A DNA stretch of 64,000 nt, from assembly GCA_964019425.1 (NCBI GenBank), contig OZ025788.1, positions 1,240,001 through 1,304,000 of the forward strand, written 5' to 3'. Shown here in pieces: positions 13,401 through 28,400 of the stretch. Position numbers and translations under genes: made by a program. This stretch comes from Flectonema sp. DT1601 (taxonomy: Eukaryota > Euglenozoa > Diplonemea > Diplonemida > Diplonemidae). Under the pieces are notes generated by a model that was given only the letters and a program-made list of their open reading frames with translations, did not search any database and had not been told where the DNA came from. Each line of letters begins with the position of its first letter. Positions within the stretch are counted from its first letter, which is position 1.

Positions 13401-16400
13401 TCGGAGAAGGCGACGTTGGGGCTGGTGGATTCGTACGCCGGTGGCGGGGCCGACGCGGGATACCATGTGGTGCGGCTCGACCCAGCGAACGCGACGGACG
13501 ACTTGTCGACGCAGCTGATCGGACCCGATTCCGTGCTCGAGTTCTGGGTTCGGTTCACCGCGGCGGAGACGACGGTGGGCGAGCTGTTTCCGGCTTACTC
13601 TGACGGGTTTGTTCTCCGGGCGCACTACTACGTGGATCTGGTGGTGAACTTCGACTTGACGGTGCTGGGACGGCTGAGGCTGTACGAATCCTTCCGCACG
13701 GCTCAGGTGCTCCCCTCCACGGGGGTGCGAAGTGGGACCCTTGTCCGCGTGCAGTGGGGGATCGGGTCGACCGGAGATTCGGTCGGTGGAGAGGCGATGG
13801 CCATCGATTCGGCGAAGGTCGCTCCGGACAGCGTGCGCTACGGTTGGTCGGACAACTACGAGCAGTCTTCGGCTTGCGAGCTGAACACTGGCGGGTGGCA
13901 CGCGTACCGGAATCCGTGGAGCGCTGGTTGCCAAGGGTGTTGGTACGTGTGCAACATGACGCAGGCGACGCCCGACTCGCTCGCGGTGTTCACCGCAGCT
14001 GGGGCGAGGCAGACTTGGCTCTTCTTCGAACCGCTGAATACCACCGCCGGGATTCTGAACGCGACCGTGCAGTTCGCGGCATCGAACTTCGTGACTGAGT
14101 ACGACGTGCCGTACGTCCTCGTGAAGGGGGAGGTTGCCATGCTCGAAACGTCGGCTGTGGTGACCCCTTCGCAGCCGGTCACGGCAGTGGCTCCTGTGAC
14201 GGTGCACTACCGCCTGAGAGTGACCGGACCGCCGGAGGGTACGCTGCGTGCTGCGATTGCCACCGAGTACCTGGGTGCGGAACCCGACAGCCTTCAGCTC
14301 CGCTGGGGAACGTCGAGCAACGTCGGAGAGGCGTCGGTTTGCGAAACGGACAGTCTGGAAGGAGTGCCGTTGAAGTCTTGCGACGTCCGCACCCTGTACA
14401 GCCTCGGAAGCGACGATTGGGATTCCCGTTTGGTCGACCTGTACTTGTGGTTCACGCCGAGCTGGGAGACGGTCGGTGTGCTTGGCGCGAAGGTGACCTT
14501 CTACGGGGAGCACTTCCTGACGACGGTCGATGAACCGTACATCTACGTTCTCGGGAAGTTCAACCTGCGTGCGTCGGGCAAGAATGACGCCCAGGCGGCG
14601 GTGGCGATAGCCGGGACGACCGGGGAGGTGGCGACGAAGTTCGTGCTGAGCATTTCCGGGGACGCGTCGGAAGATGAGCAAGTGATTGTGACGTACTCCG
14701 ACGGACTGGTGCCGCCGCGGCTGCTGTGGGCGCCGAACTCGACTGCGGATCGCGCAGCGTGCGAGGCCGAGACGTCGAAGCGGTGGGTGTGCGATGCGTC
14801 TGGGTCTTTGCGCTCGTATCTCACAAGCGGAAAGCAGACCCTGACCGTGTACGCTCTTCCTAGCGAGCACGGGAGGGCGGGTCCGAACTACGTGGCCGTC
14901 GAGGTGCGGGCCCGTCAGTTCGAAACTGCGCGATCGATGGTGCGGGTGAGCGTGCTCGGCGACCTTACCGTCACGGGCGAGGATCCCGAGATCGTCGGGG
15001 ACGCAGGGAGCGGGGCAGGTGCGACGATCCGACTCCACTACCGAGTTGTTGGGTCGGCGATTTCCATCGGCGGAGAGCAGGTGGTCGTCCCGATCACGAA
15101 CGCGGAGGACGCGGGACAGATCCGATGGGGAAAGACCAAGGACGTGCACGACGCGCAAGACTGCTACCGAAACTCGACGAACACGGTGGTGTGCGACCTC
15201 GACGGGGTAACCTTCGGTCCGAGGCACGAGGCCAACGTGTTCGTTTTCGTTGTCCCGGAGTACACGGACACGGAGACTGCCCGGTGGAAGGGAACCGTCA
15301 GCTTCCAGGCAGATTGGTTCCGCACCGCCGTTGACGTTCCGGTCGTGGAGGTGCAGGGCATCCTGAATGCTGAGGTGGTCGGTGCGGAGGCGGAGCCGAT
15401 CGTCGCCTTGCCGGACGAGTGGGTGATGCTCGCATACGTGCTGACGTCGACGGCGCCTTCCTCGGGCGGAGAGACCCTGGTGCTGTCGCCTTCGTCGGCA
15501 TTCTACCCGGGGTCCGTGATGTTCAGCCTGAACAGCAGCTGGGCCGGAGCGAACCGCGAGTCGGATGCGCAGGATTTGGAGTGGACGGCGTGCGGTGGCT
15601 CGATCGTGCAGGACGACGCGTCGGACGACGTGGGCTGCGACCTGAACGCCGCGGGTGCGGTGTTCGGAAGCGGTGGCGACAACGACACGACGACGGTGTA
15701 CGTGCGGTTCCTCCCTGGAAGCGGAGTGGGGGGCCCGATGGGGGTGTCGGTGGAGTTCCATGCGAGCAACTTCACGACGGCATTGCACTACCCGACTGTA
15801 GCTGTTGCGGGGACGACGACCGTGGAGAGCACCACTGTTGTGCCTGTCTTGCAGGAGGTCGGGAAGGAAGTCGCGGTTCTGCTGACTTTGACGGCCTCGG
15901 CGAACTTCACGGACGTTTCGATCTTGCTGCCGGTTTCGGAGGTGCGGGACGTGTACGTGGGCACTGCGCCCGAGTCTTCGTCGGACTACAACCTCGCCGC
16001 GGCGCGGGCTGGCGACTCGGTGCGTTGCGAGCTGGTGAGCGACGAGGAGTACGTTTGCAGCGGGATTTCGGTCAGCACCGCGGAGACGTCGGTGTCGCTG
16101 TGGATGACACCCGACACTTCGCGCGTGGGGGAGATGAACGTGACCCTGCGCGTCGTCGGTCTCTGGATGAGGGAGACGCAGTTCTCGCCGAACATCAGCG
16201 TGCAGGCGCTGTTGGACCTGGACAGCCACGACGACACGCCGGTGACGCCGTCTCCTGCGAAGTCCGGAGAAGAGGTTCGGCTGAAGCTGTCGGCGAAGTC
16301 GAGCGGGCAGGAGTCCTCGAACGTTGAGCTCCGGGTGCCGTACGACAAGATCGATCGCGCGCAGGAGGTGCGATGGGGAATTTCGTCGAACCGCAACGTG

Positions 16401-19400
16401 TCGACTGAGTGTCCGAACGTGACGACCGTCAATCAGCAGTACGGATACGTCACGTGCGACGTCAGCGGCGGGGGAGTCTTCCTGACGGATACGGCGCAGA
16501 CGCTGTACCTCTGGTTCACCCCGGAGAACACGACGGTGGGGCACTTGAACATGTCGTTGACGCTGGCGGCCGACTATTACGAGAAGGCGCTCGAGGTGCC
16601 GGACGTGCTCGTGTACGGGCAGTTCAGCGCGTCGACCTACGTCCCCGACGCGACCATCTGGAGCGGGGAAGCTGCCTGGGTGCGGTTCCGCGTTTCCGGG
16701 ACGGGGTGGACCGTCGGTGGGGAGAAACTGCTGGGGAAGACCTCGTACTTCTCTGGATCCCTCAGGCGGGCGGCTTCGGAGAAGGCGACGTTGGGGCTGG
16801 TGGATTCGTACGCCGGTGGCGGGGCCGACGCGGGATACCATGTGGTGCGGCTCGACCCAGCGAACGCGACGGACGACTTGTCGACGCAGCTGATCGGACC
16901 CGATTCCGTGCTCGAGTTCTGGGTTCGGTTCACCGCGGCGGAGACGACGGTGGGCGAGCTGTTTCCGGCTTACTCTGACGGGTTTGTTCTCCGGGCGCAC
17001 TACTACGTGGATCTGGTGGTGAACTTCGACTTGACGGTGCTGGGACGGCTGAGGCTGTACGAATCCTTCCGCACGGCTCAGGTGCTCCCCTCCACGGGGG
17101 TGCGAAGTGGGACCCTTGTCCGCGTGCAGTGGGGGATCGGGTCGACCGGAGATTCGGTCGGTGGAGAGGCGATGGCCATCGATTCGGCGAAGGTCGCTCC
17201 GGACAGCGTGCGCTACGGTTGGTCGGACAACTACGAGCAGTCTTCGGCTTGCGAGCTGAACACTGGCGGGTGGCACGCGTACCGGAATCCGTGGAGCGCT
17301 GGTTGCCAAGGGTGTTGGTACGTGTGCAACATGACGCAGGCGACGCCCGACTCGCTCGCGGTGTTCACCGCAGCTGGGGCGAGGCAGACTTGGCTCTTCT
17401 TCGAACCGCTGAATACCACCGCCGGGATTCTGAACGCGACCGTGCAGTTCGCGGCATCGAACTTCGTGACTGAGTACGACGTGCCGTACGTCCTCGTGAA
17501 GGGAAGTATTGAAACTTTCTTGGATGCTAGTTCCATTGTGACACCAGCGCAACCTATTGTGACGATGACCCCAATCAAGATTGAGTATTTATTAAGAATA
17601 TCTGGAAAACCAGAAGGAGATCTCAAAGTGGCAATTCCACTACAGTTTCTCGGAGTAGAGCCATCAAGTAGACAGTTAAGATATGGAAACAATAATTTCT
17701 TGGGAGACTTAAGTATTTGTGATGATGACGTAAGAGATGAGATTCCTGTAAAGGCTTGTGATATATCAGATTATTATTCTTTAGGAAGAGATATTGACAA
17801 TGCTAGACTTGTGAGACTATTTTTGTATTTCACCCCTGCATTGGATACAATAGGATCTCTTGATGCGGAGGTTATGTTCTACGGAGATAGTTTTATACCT
17901 GTGAGTGACTATCCGTTTGTGTTTGTGTTGGGAAAGTTTAATTTGAGAGCTGACGGTAGAACAAAGAGCTTCCCAGCAATAACTACCGGTGGCACTGAGA
18001 TAGAGTCGCAGTTTGTTTTAAAGTCAAGTTCGATCCCGACCGATGATGAGGAAGTAATAATAAGTCTTTCCTCTGGGCTTGAAGCTCCTATTCTGTTGTG
18101 GGCTTATAACTCATCAGCTGAAAGAGTAGCATGTGAGTTGTATCACGATTCCTTATGGAGGTGTGATGCCAGTGGATTACTGCAGCCTTATGATTCAGAC
18201 TCTCAGACCATTAGCGTTTATTCACTTCCGAAGATTGGAAAAGCGATTGCTGGACCTGCCTGGGTATCTGTTGAAGTTAGAGCAAAGAATTTTAAAAGTG
18301 AATTAAGCACCGCAAGATTTCACGTCATTGGTGAGCTAACAATTGTCAGAGGAACAGAACCAAAAGTATTTTATAACGGACAATGGATAATTGATAAATA
18401 TGAACACGGAATGACTATCAGACTTAATTATTTAATCCAAAGTACTACTTCATCATCTGGTGGTGAACAGATTACAATACCAATTGAGTACAGTGATGAC
18501 TTTACTGAAGTAAGATGGTCATCACTACCTGATGTTCATTCAGCAACACCATGTTTTCATAATGGAACGAATACCGTTGTTTGTGACTTGAATTCAGTTG
18601 TGAGATTTCATCCGAATAGTTTTGTTTCTATTTATGTTTTTGTTGTTCCGGAATTTGAGCAAATTGAAAGAATAGGAAAAGACCTCAACTACATCTGGGA
18701 TGGTACTATTACTGTTGACGCATGGTGGTGTAAGTCATCAACTGTCTGGCCAAGAATTGAGATTAGTGGGCTTATCAACGCTGAGGCTGTGTCGTCTGAA
18801 TCACATCCAGTCATAGCTCTTCCAGATGAAACTATTACTTTAGGATATGTGTTATCATTTACATCTCCAATTGAGACATACATCACTGCTGAGTTAACTT
18901 CAGATACTTGGAGTAATGTTGTATATCCGGGAAGCTTGAAATATTTATTACGTAATTCAACTGATGATATCTCTTTAGAACCATCCTCTACTTGGTTTGA
19001 TTGTGAAGATGATAATTGTATATTAGATATGTCATTACAGACTGTGACAGATAATGATACAGTGTCTGTTTTAATAAGATTTGATATTGTTTCTGGAGTT
19101 GGTGGAAATTTAGGATTGGAAATAAGTTTTGGATCTCCGAACTTCACAACTTCTTCAGACAAACCAATCACATCAGTTGCTGTGATACCTTCAGTGGAGC
19201 TTTCAAGAACGTCAAGTGAAAGGATTTCAGTGTCTTCGGAGTTCATTTGGTTTTTACAATTTCAACTCAGTAGTAACACAACTTTATCATCTGATACGAC
19301 TTTACTATTACCGATCGAGTCGTTGTCTTTTGGTGAAGGTGGTCAGCCTACATCGAAAGGTTCGAATGTTTACATCGGAACTGCAGCTTTCACTGATAAG

Positions 19401-22400
19401 GACGATTCATCAAAGATGAGTTATTTTAAAGAACAATCTGAACCTTGTTTACTTGTAACAGATACTGAAATAGGATGTCCTGTTGACTTCTTATCATCTT
19501 CATTGTCATCAATTAGTATTTGGATGACTCCAACAGATCGAGTTGGTTACATTAATGGAACAGCTCGATTAGTGGGATTGTTTCAGAGAGAACTTCAAAT
19601 ATCATTTCCAAACGTGACGGTTGTTGGTTCTCTGACGTTAGATTTAACTGCTGAAGTCACGCCAACTACAACGGTTCATTCATCAAATGTAACAATAAAA
19701 TATTCTCTTAGCAGTACCTGGAATTCTAACGGTGGTGAAAAGATATTACTTCCTTACGAGGGATTTAATGGGGCTGAGTTTCCACATTGGGCATCTGGGA
19801 ATGATCTCACGTACCATAATTGTTCAACGCTAATGACTGGAGCAGAGCTGAGCGCTGAAAATAGTTTTGTAGTGCCGACTGAGGATATTTCAACTTTGTT
19901 TTATATTTGTGACTTAGGAGTAAAGGGAATTACATACACAGATGTGATTCAGGAGCTCTACATTATAACTTACCCAAATCCGACTACTGTCGGTCCATTG
20001 GGAGCAACGTTGTATTTTACAGCGTCAGACTTTGATTTGTTATCGAGCGTTCCGTACATTGAAATATTAGGAACTTTTGACAGTGTGACGACAACACCAG
20101 AGACAACAATAATTAAATCGGGTCAATTTGTTACTGTCACTGTCTCTGTTCAAACTAGCGGATCTACTTCTGCTGTTGGAGGAGAATTAATGGGAATCCC
20201 ATCATACTTTATTGAACCATCACAAGGTGTTTATTGGTCATCTCGATCAGACTTATTAAAAACATCTCCGTCATCGTGTTCCACTACTGCTACAGTTCTG
20301 TCTTTGGAATACTTAATTTGTGATTTGAGCGGAAATTTAACATTCTCGTCTTCTGAGGCTACTTATTATATAAAATTCATGCCTAAGAAATCACTTTTAT
20401 GGGGATGGCCGGGACTGTTCTACTTTGGTGGGAATAGCATGGTTAAGGAGACTACTATTTCTCTATCACCTGTAATGAATGTTGTTGGGGTACTTGAAAC
20501 AACTGTTGAACGTGTATTACCTTCAGCATATCCAAGATCAGGTGAAGGTATAAGTATAAATTATAAGATTAAAAGTTCAGCTACAAGCAGTCAACCAGAC
20601 CAACGATGGGTCTACATTGAGACCTCCGATACTTCAATGACTGAATTATACACTAAATGGTTGAAAGGAGTATCTTGGGGTACCTCAATCGACCTCTCAA
20701 CTGAATTATTATCTGGAGGTGATACATGCAGTGTTATAACAGGAAATTCAACTGAACTTGGATCTGACTTTCCTACCATCACCAACACTTCTACAGTATG
20801 GGCGTGTAATTTAAGTTCTGTTTCGTATTCAGATTCTGAAGACACTTCTTTATGGTTTCAGGTACTTCCTTTAAATACTACTGTTGGAGAGTTAAATATG
20901 ACAATGAGATGGGTCACAGATGGATACATTACTCATTTTAGTACTCCCTACATACGAATTCTTGGTCAGTTTGGTCTTATATTTCCTACAGCTGAAGTAA
21001 CCCCATCACACCCAGAAGTTAATGAAGCAGTTCGTCTAATGTACCATGTCGACTGTAGTAGTGATGCTAATATTGTTGTTAAGTTTAGCAAGAGTGCAAT
21101 TTATTCACAAATTACACAAAGTTATATGAGGCTTCCAATTTGGAAATATGAGCGATACCCAGACTCAACAGTCAACAGTTCTAATACTTGGAGTGATTGT
21201 GTTGAAGATGGCGATGATTTAACAAAGATTAAATGTGATCTTTCATCTTTAACAATCGGAAGTTCTCAAAAATCCCGAGATCGATATTTATTTTTTGATT
21301 TTATTCCGACAAACACGACCATTGGAAGACTTCCTATTACAGTTTTCTTTACTGCAGAGGGATTCGAACCTGTTGAAGACTCCCCATTTATATTTGTCAC
21401 TGGATCAATTACCGTTGACTCAGTGTATATGGAGACTGCTTACGACTCATGGCAAGAACCACAAACAATTATTATATCATTATATGGTAGTGGGTTATCA
21501 ACAGGAGAAGAAAAGATTACAATTAGTGATCAATTTATTGATTCTGTGTATTGGAACGACTCGGACACTAATACAATTCAAAAGATCTCTGCGTGTCAAC
21601 ATGAAAAAGATCAAAAGATATTTACCTGTGACATCCGATATCTATCATACGGTGACCATGTTGTTGGGAAAAGTGATTTGAAAAGATCCGCGTCGGAGAA
21701 TAAATATTTTTGGCAATCAAAAGATGTACCATTCTCTCAACATTGGTTGTTGTCTCCTTCTGTCGTCAGATCATTTCATCTTAAGGTAGTACCAAATACT
21801 CATGCTGTTGGTTCCTTTTTAATTAGAATGATCGCATCTGCGAATGGATTCGCACAAAAATTCTTTTCAGTCAACGCTTGGCAATACGGAGTAATATATC
21901 CAACAATTCCAGAGAGTTGGGTTAGAGAACCTTGGGGTACTCATCCAGTACAGTATGAAATCATACCTTCGATACCTCAAAAGGTAACTCTTGAAGTAGT
22001 CGTTCACTACCAAATAGTAGCAACAGCTGAGTCTATCGGAGGTGAAATAATTCTGATCCCAAAAGATAAAACAGACGGACTAGTAGTTTGGGGAACAACT
22101 CAACCAGAATCAACAACATTAGATACCAACATCATAAAGTGTGATGAGTATAATGAAAGTACTTCTTACTTTGTATGTGATGTTGGTAATCAGATACGAT
22201 ACGGTTATGATGTCAGTCGTCCTGACAGACCAACTGATGTCTTTATTAGATTTAAACCAACTCATAACTCTGGTAAGTTGTTAGAGTGTCCAATCACATT
22301 TAAAGGATATGGATTCCATGATACGATTCACATTCCTGATATTGAACCTTTAGGATATGTTACAGCTTATCCATCAGTGTCCTTAACGTATACCACGGGA

Positions 22401-25400
22401 AGTACAATTGTTGTTGAGTTTGCTGTGAATTCATCGACAACTTCTGATGGAGGAGAAGAACTTAAAATTCTACGTCAATACATCACAACTTTATCATGGT
22501 CACCTTATCGAGAATATGATTCAAGTAGTTCTTCATTAATATCTTGTCCTGTTTCTCTCAGTCATTTTGTTTGTGACTTAGAAGCCGTTGGGTTTACATT
22601 CAGACACAACGAGTCACAAACTCTATTTTTGTATTTCATATCACAAAGTACTTACAAAGAACTATTTCAACCTGGGGTTACATTTACTGCTCATAACTTT
22701 ACTGAAGAAACTTATCATCCGACTGTTGAGATCTATTCTCAGATTAATATAATTGAGAGGGAAGTGTACAACCATACCCTACCTCCGATACCGAGGGGTG
22801 AGAGAGTAAAGTTTCACTACGAAGTGATGTTGTTATCGACTACTGATTTAATGATTAAATTTCCAATAGAATATTTTGAATGGCCGACCACAGATCCAAT
22901 AATGACCCCACCAACCATCTCACTGTTCAATACAGAAAATAGCAACGCAACAGACTGTTCTGGTGGAGCAAAATATTTCACATGCACTCACACATTTTCA
23001 GCTACTGGAGTTTGGGTTGATTTGTATCTGTACGCAACCTTTTCTGTTGGATGGCATGAAGTACCAGTTCTGTTCACAAGCTCTTACTTCGAGTCAGTCA
23101 CATTACCATTTAATATTACTGTATTGGAGACACCAACATGGGAGATGACTCCAAGTGGAGGATATCTGACGACGTATGAACATTTGACTTTAAAGTTTAC
23201 CGGATCAATAGATCCGAGAGATATTGGTTTGTCTGCTGGAGATGGTCATGACTTAGTTAAAATAATCGACAGCTCCACAACTGCTAATTGCTCTTCAGAC
23301 GAGGTCACATCTGCTGCATGGATTGTTACTGATCTTATTCACTCTCCGAGGTTATCGGATTACACGGATGTTAAGCTGAAGTCTCTTTATTTTCATATTA
23401 TGATTTCCACTCCAGGAACGTACTCCGTTTGTTATAAATTTAGAGATGCGCAACATTACATCTCTTCGTACCAAGTAGGAACATATTCGAATAATATTTC
23501 TGTTGAAACATTAAACCCAAGTGGGTACGCTACTAGTCCTCATGAATCTCTTTGGCAAGACGTTCCTGTTGGTGAAGAGATCTTTTTCTCTTTTTTGGGT
23601 TCTGGGTTAGATCCAACAAACGCCAACCTCGATTCCGCCTCAGGTGATTTTTTCAAGCTAATTCCATATGAACCACTGCGGCAGGTATTGTTCTATTCCG
23701 CATGGAATTTTAAGAATTCTCTTTGTCATGGTCGTGATGAAGGGTTGCTCAATACGACAATAAATCTTATATCAGATTTAAATGGAACAACAACTCATAC
23801 TTTTACTAGTCACGTGTTTGCGTTGTCTGGTGACTACTTAGTTTGTTATAAAAGAAAAGATGGAGCTTGGATGACAATGCCTGACTCCTTAACTGTTACT
23901 GAACACAGACCTGTTATACATCGGGTTTCAGGTTGTAGTGATTATGATATGAGTACATATGACTGTCAATCTAATGGATCTACAACCTTAACTATAACTG
24001 GAAGGTTCTTTGGTGAAGGGACGTCAGACTATTTAAAACGTGCAGCGGTACGTGTTGGTACCACTTGGTGTTCAGATATTCTTCACGTATCTGATAGTTT
24101 ATTATACTGTACTGGATATGGACAACGATATGATCATTTATCAAAATCTGTTGTAACGGTTGAGTCTTTTCATAAATTACAATCAATTCAAACAGACATG
24201 TACATTACAATAAACCCAGTACCAGTAATCACTAGTGTCACTGGTTGTGGTGATAACGACAACATAAATTTAAATCACACCATTGACTGTAGACGTGATG
24301 GTTACAACCCACAAATTATTACTATTAAAGGAAAGTTTTTTGGAACCAACGGACAGTCTTTAGAAATTTATTTCGGAGGGAACAGAGGAACATTAGATGA
24401 AACAGCCATTCGATGTAGAGATTCAAAACGAATAACTAATTCACAAATAGAATGTCGAGAATACAACGGAGAAGGACATAATCTACCTGTCAGAGTTGTT
24501 GTGAATGGTGAGATTAGCGGAGGTCGAAACTTCCACGATGATGACCTTTACGACGATGATATTTACATGTCCTTTGAAAGGTTTCCTATCGTAACTTCAA
24601 TAGAAGGATGTGCTGATTCTGTATTCGATTTTATGTCAACATTTAGCTGTCCACGTGCTGGATATGTTCCTCTTACTATTCACGGAAAGTACTTTGCTCC
24701 ACCTCTACTTGCAGGATCTACGAAATCATTCTACTCATCAATAGAAGGTAAACACTACAGTGCTTCTGTTTATATTGGATCACTTCTTTGTAATAGAACT
24801 CTTCATATGGATGGTAGACAATCAACAGATTTAATTTGTATTGAGTACGGTGATAAAGGAGGTGCTGATCTTAATGTCAGTGTAGTCACACATGATGGCA
24901 TGCAATCATTTAACAGAGATGCGAGGCTTTCATTCGCAGAAGAATGCCCTGGCAAGATGACTGAAACTATTTTCTGCAATGCTCATGGTGATTGTGAATT
25001 CGACACCGGAACATGTATTTGTAGGGCTAACCCAACTGATGGTTTCTGGAATGGCACAGCCTGTGATGACTGTGCTTTTGGTTACTACGGACCTAATTGT
25101 CTTTTATCATGTGCTGGAGGTTCTTGTAACCCATGCTCTGGTAATGGAATCTGTGATATGGGTGTCCTCGGGAATGGTAATTGCACTTGTTTTAGTGATT
25201 CATTATCAGGTCATTGGGAAGGTGATATTTGTCAACGCTGCGTCCCGGGATACTTTGGTAAATTATGCAACCAGCAGTGCCCAGGAGCTAACGTAACCTG
25301 CAGCGGTCACGGTAGATGCTCAGGGGGAAGATTTGGTACCGGAACATGTGAATGTGATTCTGGGTGGGGGCCGGGTTTCTTCTCTGGAATAGATTGTTGG

Positions 25401-28400
25401 GACTGTCTTGATGGTGTCTGGGGATGGGAATGTAGAGCACCTTGTCCAGGTGGTATCTCTAATCCTTGTGGAGGTGCTGCGGGGTATTGTGATTCTGGTC
25501 GTCTTGGAAACGGAACCTGCGCATGCCGCGCTGGATTCTTTGGAGTTGATTGCAGTTCTGAGTGTCCTGGAGGAGCATCTAATCCGTGTTTTGGAAATGG
25601 ATTTTGTTTTTATGATGAAACATCACTCAGATCACTTTGTGTTTGTGATAATGGTTACGCAGGTGATGCTTGTGAACAGTCTTGTCCTGGTTCTCCTGAT
25701 GGACCACTTTGCTCTGGTCATGGTTCCTGCAACTCAGGCTCACCAGGAGATGCCACCTGCACTTGTGATGGGAATTTCGGACCCATCACTTTATTCGATC
25801 AAGAGACTCTAACTGTTAGAGTTAACACTGCACCCATAACATGTGATGCTTGTAATGCTGGATTCTTTGGAGACTCTTGTAGTATTGAATGTCCTGGTGG
25901 ATTAAACAACACTTGTTCTCGTCATGGTTATTGTAACACAACAACAGGTGGTTGTCAATGTACTTCAAAGTATGCTGGATTGAATTGTGAAATTCACTGC
26001 GACGGTCAAGGTGGTGAAGTATGTTCCGGACACGGCTCTTGTTTCAGTGGAGCCTCTGGTGACGGTACCTGCACCTGCAGTACGTCAACGGCGGCGGGTA
26101 ACTGGGCAGGTAAACACTGCAACAGATGTGAACCTGGGTACTACAGTCCAACTTGTAAATTAGAGTGCCCTGGAGGTGGATCGAATCCTTGTAATGGACA
26201 CGGTACTTGTAGTGGTGATGTTTTCACTTCTACAGCAAACTGTTTTTGTAAAGAAAACTGGTATGGAACTGCTTGTGATTGCGCACTCAACACAACAACA
26301 CTTTCCGAAGCGCAGATTCTTGGATATGATATAGCTTATCAATGGCATGTTAGGAATTGTACAGCTCTACAATGTTACAGATCAGGTAATGATACCACCA
26401 GTGGTATTCATGATGGCTTGTGGGGATTTAACTGCGACAACGAATGTCGAGGTGGAGGAGACTCTCCCTGTAGTAACCGAGGCAAGTGCTCCTACGGAAG
26501 GGGTGGTTCGGGGGAATGTGAATGTGTTTCTGGATGGTCTGGTTACGCCTGTGAAATAGAATGTGATGGAGGACACTTAAACCCTTGCAATATATTAACT
26601 CACTCAGGATATTGTACTGGAGGACTTCATGGTACAAATGGTTCTTGTGTATGTAATCCTGGATTCGCTGGGATATCATGTCAAATAGAGTGTCCTGGAA
26701 CATCACAAGACCCATGTACTGGACATGGTGTTTGTGATGATGGAGTATATGGAGGAGGTCAATGTTCATGTACACCAGGATGGGCTACTAATGATTGTAG
26801 TGCTCCATGTCCAGGTACAATAAATGGAACTATCGCTTGTAGTGGAAATGGTGTCTGCAGAGATGGAAGACTTGGTGATGCTCAGTGTGAATGCGATGGT
26901 AATTTCAACGGTACAAACTGCGATCAGTGTGTTCCAAAGTTTGCAGGAGCTCTATGTGATGTTCCATGTCAACCCTTTGCAAACCCCTGCAACGGTCACG
27001 GCGAGTGCCAAGACGGTATCACCGGAGATGCCTCATGCGTATGCGACTTCGGGTTTGCTGGAACTCTTTGCGAGAAGGAATGTCCGAAATCAATATCTGG
27101 TGTGACCTGTTCAGATAGTGGTACCTGTAACATTACTTTAGGTATCTGTATGTGTAATAATTATTATTATGGTGATGCTTGTCAGACTTATTGTAATGAA
27201 GCAGAGACGTGTTTAGATTTACTCGACCCCGTCCTACTCGCATCAGATCCAAAGAACGTTTATCCATCCACTTGGAAACCTGTTGTGTGTAATTCTACTG
27301 GTGAGTGTAATTGTTATCAATTAGGAGGTCAGAGAGGTTTCTGGGATGGTCCATTCTGTGCAGAATGTATGTACGGCTACAAGGGTTATTTATGTAACAG
27401 AAAGTGTGAATGTAGTGATCACGGATTATGTGATCGATACTCTGGTAAATGTCTTTGTGATAGTGATTCAATTAGAGGTTATTGGGATGGTAATGCTTGT
27501 GATAGATGTCTAACTGGTTGGATTGGATCTGATTGTAAGGAACCGAATGTAGACTTGTCTCGTGTTGGAAATATTGAAGCTGGATCAGTCAGCAAAAAAC
27601 AAAAATCAGTCGGAACAGGTATCGCATTATTCGATTCTGTAACTGGTTGGGTTTGGGGAGGCTCATGGCCCATAACCAGATTCCGACAACTGGACCCGAC
27701 ACTCGCACCAGAAGAAGAAGAACTGGATCTTGGTGGTGCAGCTACTGCTTCATTCTTTTCTGGTAACTGGGCTATCGTTACTGTTAGAGTCTTATTCCCT
27801 CAAGGAACACCTGATGGTGAATGTTTCTTAGGCAACACTAAAGTCGCAACTACATCAGCACGAGCACAAGCAAAACGCGCTTGTTTATCAAACCCATCTG
27901 TAGCAGAAATGCAACAAGGAGGCTTTACTTGGGTACCTGGAGAAAGACAAGCTGACAGAGTTGTTAGAGTTCACAAAGATACTTTCTTAGTAGACACAGA
28001 TATTGTTTATCTTCCTTGTAATAGTTGTGTTACTAATTTAATTAACTTTGATGAATCTCATGAGATTCTTTACCTGTACTTGAATCCAGGAATTATAAGT
28101 TCTGATAAAAGTATAGAAGTATTGTCTGTGTCGAATATCGCAGGGATCAGTAGTATTCATAATACACCTCTTCAAACTGCAACAGGAAGAGTTACAGCTA
28201 TTCAATTAGCAACAACAACAACTGTCGATATCCACGCCAACACTGTTGGAGGAAATGCAATAGTTGTATCTCTGAGTCGATACAGCATGGTCAATAGAGG
28301 AATTCAAGTACTTGCTGGAGGTAGCAGCGACTGGGTTTTTGCAACAGTCGCAACATGCAGAAAGGTCTCATGCATCGTAGGAGCTTCTGTCAATAGCGGA

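Noticed and set aside
1519-17473. Repeated medium-size open frames (for example 302, 189, 148 and 114 codons) recurring every 3375 bp.
   Set aside because: They overlap the giant gene in other frames and repeat only because the DNA repeats. None has a recognisable domain.
1455-17503. GC-rich block as a horizontally acquired insert or bacterial contaminant.
   Set aside because: It stays in frame with, is homologous to, and is in register with the AT-rich domains on both sides. A foreign insert would not be expected to do this. The idea is not fully excluded but is weaker than in-place homogenisation.
1443-17552. A 16-kb open frame on the minus strand (5,369 codons, Arg/His-rich).
   Set aside because: It is codon-aligned with the sense frame and open only because the GC-rich array avoids TTA, CTA and TCA codons. 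It amounts to one 1125-codon stretch copied 4.76 times. The peptide is Arg/His/Val-rich without domain character, and all homology lies in the sense frame.
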